25,642 nt of DNA from a virus, in IMG/VR virus record IMGVR_UViG_3300017613_001185, positions 1 through 25,642 of that record, one strand, 5' to 3'. Position numbers and translations under genes: made by a program. How positions within the stretch are numbered: position 1 is the stretch's first letter; each line of letters starts with the position of its first letter. The notes below the pieces were generated by a model. The model was not told the origin of the DNA and did not search any database. It worked only from the letters and a program-made list of their open reading frames with translations. Below are positions 22,463-25,642 of the stretch, piece after piece.

Positions 22463-23182
22463 TCAGTCCTCGATCTGATCTACTTCAGCAATTAGTTCTT
22501 CAACCAAGTCCATTCCAAGTCCTGTCGTATCAGTTCGAATGGAAGCTTCCCAGTCATTTACACCTTGTGTATTCCTATTAACGATCTCAAGTGCCCTCAT
22601 GCCTGCCATTATCAAGGTCATTGGATGAGCACCTGACCAGAAGTTAGTATCAGTCTCATCAACTAGTTCCATTGAGTAATAAAGTCCCTTTATATCAAGA
22701 GAGGTCTTCTCGTCCACAGGTACATTAAGAATAACCGAATTATACTCATGAGTGCCTGCAGGTACATCTACCCATCCAACAAAGGATTCAATGTCTGCAA
22801 CTTCTGCGTCTTCTGGGATATGCCTGGTCAGACAAGGTGAGTAATAAAGTGGAGTCCCAACTGTACGTGAAGCAGGAAGGCCTGTCAAATAACCTGTTAT
22901 CATCTTTTGCAGATCAACCTTCTCCAACTGCCAACGAGCAGTGGAAGACATAGCCCAGACTTCCTTAATCGCTCGACAGTGAGGAAATGAAGCACTAAAC
23001 CCTCCTATCTCAACAAACCTAAAACACGAAGCCCAGGACTTTTGCGTCTCATCCAAGCGATCAAGAAACTTCCGCCCTTCATTAATAAAAAAGTCAGCAC
23101 CATTGTCTGACCCGTCCTCATTAACCAGATCATGTCGACCTGAGATGTCACGAAACTTTGTTCGTACCTGAAGTAAATTCAT
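22463..23182 (-). CDS. Probable head-tail adaptor protein (239 aa)
   Basis: Start placed at ATG 23182 (MNLLQVRTKFRD), preceded closely by GGTGAGG. A GTG at 23242 would extend it by 20 codons through a hairpin and dyad repeat copy 11, which is less likely. The sequence runs TKFRDISGRHDLV, NGADFFINEGRKFLDRL, then a beta-rich middle and a helical end (MTLIMAGMRALEIVNRNTQG). It resembles phage adaptor (gp4/gp6-like connector) proteins that join portal to tail. Its place just after the capsid gene fits. The family match is by pattern, so an unrelated neck protein cannot be excluded. Confidence 0.55.
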   Translation of the reverse strand: MNLLQVRTKFRDISGRHDLVNEDGSDNGADFFINEGRKFLDRLDETQKSWASCFRFVEIGGFSASFPHCRAIKEVWAMSSTARWQLEKVDLQKMITGYLTGLPASRTVGTPLYYSPCLTRHIPEDAEVADIESFVGWVDVPAGTHEYNSVILNVPVDEKTSLDIKGLYYSMELVDETDTNFWSGAHPMTLIMAGMRALEIVNRNTQGVNDWEASIRTDTTGLGMDLVEELIAEVDQIED

Positions 23183-23194
23183 ATCCTCACCATT

Positions 23195-23219
23195 AGATTG
23201 TTCAATTTTTGAACGAACT
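23195..23219. repeat. 25-bp dyad repeat, copy 11
   Basis: Outer arms AGATT and GAACT, centre TTT, core intact. It lies 12 nt upstream (on the - strand) of the adaptor start at 23182, in the gap after the capsid gene and next to a hairpin. Confidence 0.85.
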
Positions 23220-23248
23220 GGAGCAGCCAAGGAGGAAACCACTCCAGT
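23217..23248 (-). other. Hairpin between capsid and adaptor genes
   Basis: ACTGGAG and CTCCAGT form a perfect 7-bp stem with an 18-nt loop, about 30 bp beyond the capsid stop. No T-run follows on the - strand, so it is not a full intrinsic terminator. It could be an attenuator, or an RNA-processing or stabilising structure that lowers adaptor output relative to capsid. It abuts dyad repeat copy 11. Confidence 0.4.
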
Positions 23249-23275
23249 CCGTATTGGCCACAGGAGGTTAGCTAC

Positions 23276-24583
23276 TTACACAATATTAGCTTGGCCAACT
23301 CCGTTGAGGACAGCACACTTTTGAGGTAGACCAAACTCAAGGCCGGCCTCGGTCAAGTACTCCTCATTGAGTCCATCAACCCTGCGCTGTCCATAACCTG
23401 CAGGATGAACCTTAGCTGACGATTCACCGTAGAAGGTCGTATCAGTAATATACCTATACCCAAGCTCCTTTGGCTCCAAGAGAATTCCCATGTTACGAGT
23501 AGTAGCATCATACGAGAACAGCGGATGGGTTTTCATCTTGATCTTTCCAAAAGGCGTACGCCATTCATCTATCTCCATGCCGTAGAATTTCTGCCCCGGA
23601 CCTATGTTAATCTGACCACTGGTCTGTGCAAGGGCGTCAATTCCAAGTAAGAATCCAGACCCGCAAAGGCAGAGTTTCTCACTTGCGCCGTAGCGAAAGA
23701 TTTGCTCAAGGATAGTTTTCAACCAAGTTTCACCACCAGCTGCCCAGGTCTGGCCTGAGTAAGTTGCGTTCAACGCATAGTCATCACAATTAGCAGCTGC
23801 ATAGGTGCGAATAAAGTCAATCACACCCCTGGTCGTACGTTCAGGTTTTCCATTATCACCTGTGTTCTCAGTCATGATTCCCCAGATGAATGCAAGTTCC
23901 ATTTCCCAAGAATGCATCTCAAGGGCCTCAGCCTTCGCCTTCTGATAATCATCACCAGTGCGAAGGGTAGTTTCAAGCGCTGTTCGAGTGCTTGATAAGG
24001 GAGTACGTAGGATCTGAGTAAGGTTATAAACCTTAGTCGGATTCAAGGCGATGGCGTCAGGCATCTCGCCACCCTCAGGATTTATGTTACCGATGATCTT
24101 GAATGTATCTGCGTCTGAAAGATCATGGGCAGGTGCGGCAGTGGCTGCATCAGTCTCAAGCATTCTTACGGCAAGGATAGTAGCCAACGCACCTCTGTTT
24201 ACATTAGTCACCTTACCCTGCTTATCCACACGCCAGTCATTAGCATCACGAAGAAGGATTTGATGACCTTCACGGATACGAAGACCAAGGGCTACTGATA
24301 CTGTAATGTACAAAGTATCTCCAGCAGCTGCATATGCACCAGGCGCATAGGCGACTGTAGCTGCCGCATCGGTAAAGGTACCATCAATAGTTCCACCGAC
24401 TGTAGTTTGTTCCTGCGTCCACCAATGAAACTGTGGATCATCAACTTTCTTCCCACCCATCATTGACAGAATAGCAGTCAAAGGAGCCATACCATTAGGG
24501 TATAACTTCAGTATTTGTTGTCTCCAGTTCATGGGCCTTTGATCTGCGACCCAATCATCAGTTCCTCTCATTCCTAAAAACAT
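23276..24583 (-). CDS. Major capsid protein, SU10-like (DUF5309) family
   Basis: Forms the icosahedral head shell. The 435-aa sequence has the landmarks of the SU10-type (formerly DUF5309) capsid family. These are an N-terminal VDDPQFHWWTQEQTT, a beta P-domain-like middle (LRIREGHQILLRDAN), and the spine-helix segment (SSTRTALE, then KAKAEALEMHSWEMELAFIWG). GKPERTTRGVIDFIRTYAA and a C-terminal region with FGKIKMKTHPLF follow. Length is normal for the family. The SD is TGGAGGAATAAAC, part of a leader shared with the next two upstream genes. No separate protease or scaffold is visible in the window. The fold is HK97-type by family knowledge. Confidence 0.85.
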   Translation of the reverse strand: MFLGMRGTDDWVADQRPMNWRQQILKLYPNGMAPLTAILSMMGGKKVDDPQFHWWTQEQTTVGGTIDGTFTDAAATVAYAPGAYAAAGDTLYITVSVALGLRIREGHQILLRDANDWRVDKQGKVTNVNRGALATILAVRMLETDAATAAPAHDLSDADTFKIIGNINPEGGEMPDAIALNPTKVYNLTQILRTPLSSTRTALETTLRTGDDYQKAKAEALEMHSWEMELAFIWGIMTENTGDNGKPERTTRGVIDFIRTYAAANCDDYALNATYSGQTWAAGGETWLKTILEQIFRYGASEKLCLCGSGFLLGIDALAQTSGQINIGPGQKFYGMEIDEWRTPFGKIKMKTHPLFSYDATTRNMGILLEPKELGYRYITDTTFYGESSAKVHPAGYGQRRVDGLNEEYLTEAGLEFGLPQKCAVLNGVGQANIV

Positions 24584-24607
24584 AGTTTATTCCTCCAGTT
24601 ATTCGAA

Positions 24608-25054
24608 TTATAGTCTGTAAGCCACGAAAGTGTTAGCAGCAGTCTTCCTAACCCTAAACGTTCCAGAGCTAGGAAAGTCGTTTGTTGCTTCAGGTGACCC
24701 AATAATAGGTTCACCAACAATAGTAAATCCAGCAGCTTCAATCAATGTTACGGTATCTGTCGCTGCTGTAGCCTGTAGGTTTATAATAGTGAAGTCAAAA
24801 GAATCATTGTTAATAAAAAAGGATGTTAAAGCAGCATCCATAACAGTGCCAGTAGGCAACGTATAATTCTGATTGGCTCCAGTCGTAGGTGTTCCAGTAA
24901 TAAGACCATGTCTAAGGGCGTCAGTAGTTATTGTAGCAGCATCAGTCATAGCTACAGGAGTAGGCTGCCTTCTACCAGACACTGGCGCCCTAACTACTAC
25001 CTCCGTATCACTGGACATTATACCTCGATTTAAAAGAAAATTTCTAAAACCCAT
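24608..25054 (-). CDS. Beta-rich virion protein, possible head decoration (148 aa)
   Basis: Start at 25054 (MGFRNFLLNRGIM) with AACTGGAGGAAC directly upstream. After a short helical N-terminus the 148 residues are Thr/Ala/Asn-rich and beta-like (TTGANQNYTLPTGTVMDAAL, DFTIINLQATAATDTVTLIE, FRVRKTAANTFVAYRL). This style is common in phage capsid decoration and head-fibre beta-sandwich proteins. It lies directly upstream of the capsid gene and shares its translation leader, suggesting similarly high output. There is no catalytic motif. Identity as decoration protein is inferred. Confidence 0.55.
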   Translation of the reverse strand: MGFRNFLLNRGIMSSDTEVVVRAPVSGRRQPTPVAMTDAATITTDALRHGLITGTPTTGANQNYTLPTGTVMDAALTSFFINNDSFDFTIINLQATAATDTVTLIEAAGFTIVGEPIIGSPEATNDFPSSGTFRVRKTAANTFVAYRL

Positions 25055-25079
25055 AAGTTCCTCCAGTTAAATCTTAAAA

Positions 25080-25445
25080 TTACTTAGGAAAAAGATCGTC
25101 CCAATCGAATCTAAAAGCACCTACCATATGCCAGTAGCGTCCATCACTATACCATAACGAAGGAGTACAGGAGTCATAGTGAACTACATCATCCGTCCAG
25201 CATTCAGAATCATCTCTGTGAGTAATAGTCACAGAGTTAACTGCATCTGCTGCACGAGTTAGGATACTATAAAACCTTCCCTTGGCCTCAGCCACTGGTG
25301 GTAGAGTAATAGTAATAGGCCCAGTAGCCTCAGTTGCACTCGGACGCATTACATAGTCACGAGTGTTCATGGCATAGTTTGCACTAGGATCATGAAATTT
25401 GTCAACTACTTCTTTATCATGTTGGGCAAATCTATCCTCAAGCAT
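25080..25445 (-). CDS. Beta-rich virion-type protein (121 aa)
   Basis: SD AACTGGAGGAAC precedes the ATG at 25445. The N-terminus is charged and helical (MLEDRFAQHDKEVVDKFHD). Then beta-like segments follow (ITITLPPVAEAKGRFYSILT, NSVTITHRD) and a Trp/Tyr/Asp-rich C-terminus (SLWYSDGRYWHMVGAFRFDW). The GPITITLPP and VTITHRD segments look like the jelly-roll pattern of the neighbouring 148-aa protein, so the two may be related decoration or fibre proteins. Function is not certain. It lies in the same tightly spaced row upstream of the capsid gene. Confidence 0.5.
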   Translation of the reverse strand: MLEDRFAQHDKEVVDKFHDPSANYAMNTRDYVMRPSATEATGPITITLPPVAEAKGRFYSILTRAADAVNSVTITHRDDSECWTDDVVHYDSCTPSLWYSDGRYWHMVGAFRFDWDDLFPK

Positions 25446-25457
25446 TAGTTCCTCCAG

Positions 25458-25642
25458 TTAATGTATAAACTTCTCGTAAAGGGAAAAATGATTTTCAGTT
25501 AGCTGCCTTTGGTCATTAAGGCCAATAAGCAACTTTTTAATGATTTCCTTCATGGTGTCGCTAATTTCAATTTCTACGTCACCAACTTCTCCAGCTGCTA
25601 CAGGGTTCCAACTCAGGTTACTTCCATTCTGCACAAACCCAA
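25458..25642 (-). CDS. C-terminal part of a gene running off the right edge
   Basis: An open frame on the - strand enters from the right edge and stops at 25458-25460 (TAA). Sixty residues are visible. They start GFVQNGSNLSWNPVAAGEVG, with a helical part KEIIKKLLIGLNDQRQLTEN and an end HFSLYEKFIH. The stop overlaps the shared AACTGGAGGAA leader of the next gene. It is probably another small virion protein or the C-terminal end of a larger one. The rest lies outside the window. Confidence 0.5.
   Translation of the reverse strand, partial: GFVQNGSNLSWNPVAAGEVGDVEIEISDTMKEIIKKLLIGLNDQRQLTENHFSLYEKFIH

Noticed and set aside
627-23219. Dyad repeats as a CRISPR array
   Set aside because: Copies are 0.9-3.7 kb apart with genes between them, with no unique short spacers and no cas operon. 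The Cas4-like nuclease belongs to a phage recombination cassette.
627-23219. Dyad repeats as intrinsic terminators
   Set aside because: The stem is only 6 bp of mostly A/T-rich pairs, no T-tract follows on either strand, and several copies lie inside essential genes or directly before SDs.
627-23219. Dyad repeats as host LexA (SOS) boxes
   Set aside because: The core GTTC-N7-GAAC does not match the Gram-positive GAAC-N4-GTTC box or the alphaproteobacterial direct repeat GTTC-N7-GTTC. Positions inside genes also do not fit SOS operators.
23183-23242. GTG start at 23242 for the adaptor gene
   Set aside because: The extra 20 codons run through a 7-bp hairpin and a dyad repeat. The ATG at 23182 has GGTGAGG next to it and gives a family-like N-terminus. 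The short SD spacing leaves some doubt.

Overview
This window looks like part of the genome of a tailed double-stranded DNA phage (or prophage) of a bacterium. It is most likely podovirus-like. The evidence is a T7-type replication set, an SU10-family capsid protein, a beta-rich tail protein, and three consecutive ejection-type proteins ending in a giant polypeptide of about 1560 residues. Strong Shine-Dalgarno (SD) sequences, sigma70-type promoters and an intrinsic terminator point to a bacterial host. The host species cannot be told from the sequence.

Layout. From 1 to 13170 all genes lie on the + strand. The window opens with an extended -10 promoter and small unknown genes (74-1180). A self-contained unit follows (consensus promoter, 132-aa gene, intrinsic terminator; 1219-1767). 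Next come DNA ligase, a HIRAN protein and small genes (1852-4477), then a recombination cassette (Fe-S PD-(D/E)XK nuclease, zinc ribbon, Sak4-like ATPase, ssDNA-binding-like protein; 4486-6947). A 448-bp stretch without protein genes (6948-7395) holds an interrupted tRNA-like element and a separate structured RNA. After it lie a ribbon-helix-helix-like protein, a ParB-methyltransferase fusion, a uracil-DNA-glycosylase/family A polymerase fusion, and a DUF3987-like helicase. From 13130 to the right edge all genes lie on the - strand. Read from the right, these are three small beta-rich virion-type proteins, the major capsid protein, an adaptor-like protein, an unknown protein, a nozzle-like beta-rich protein, a GNAT-like protein and three ejection proteins. 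The two blocks converge with a 41-bp overlap of their last genes.

The most striking signal is a 25-bp dyad repeat with half-site AGWYYGTTCAA, mirrored around a 3-bp AT-rich centre. It occurs ten times, plus one decayed copy, through both blocks. Most copies sit 11-32 bp upstream of a start codon, several supply the stop codon of the preceding gene, and three lie inside reading frames or at the convergent junction. The pattern fits a phage-wide DNA-binding site (stoperator-like or parS-like). The window contains two candidate binders: the ribbon-helix-helix-like protein, which has a copy directly upstream, and the ParB-methyltransferase.

Terminase, portal and lysis genes are not seen and presumably lie outside the window.
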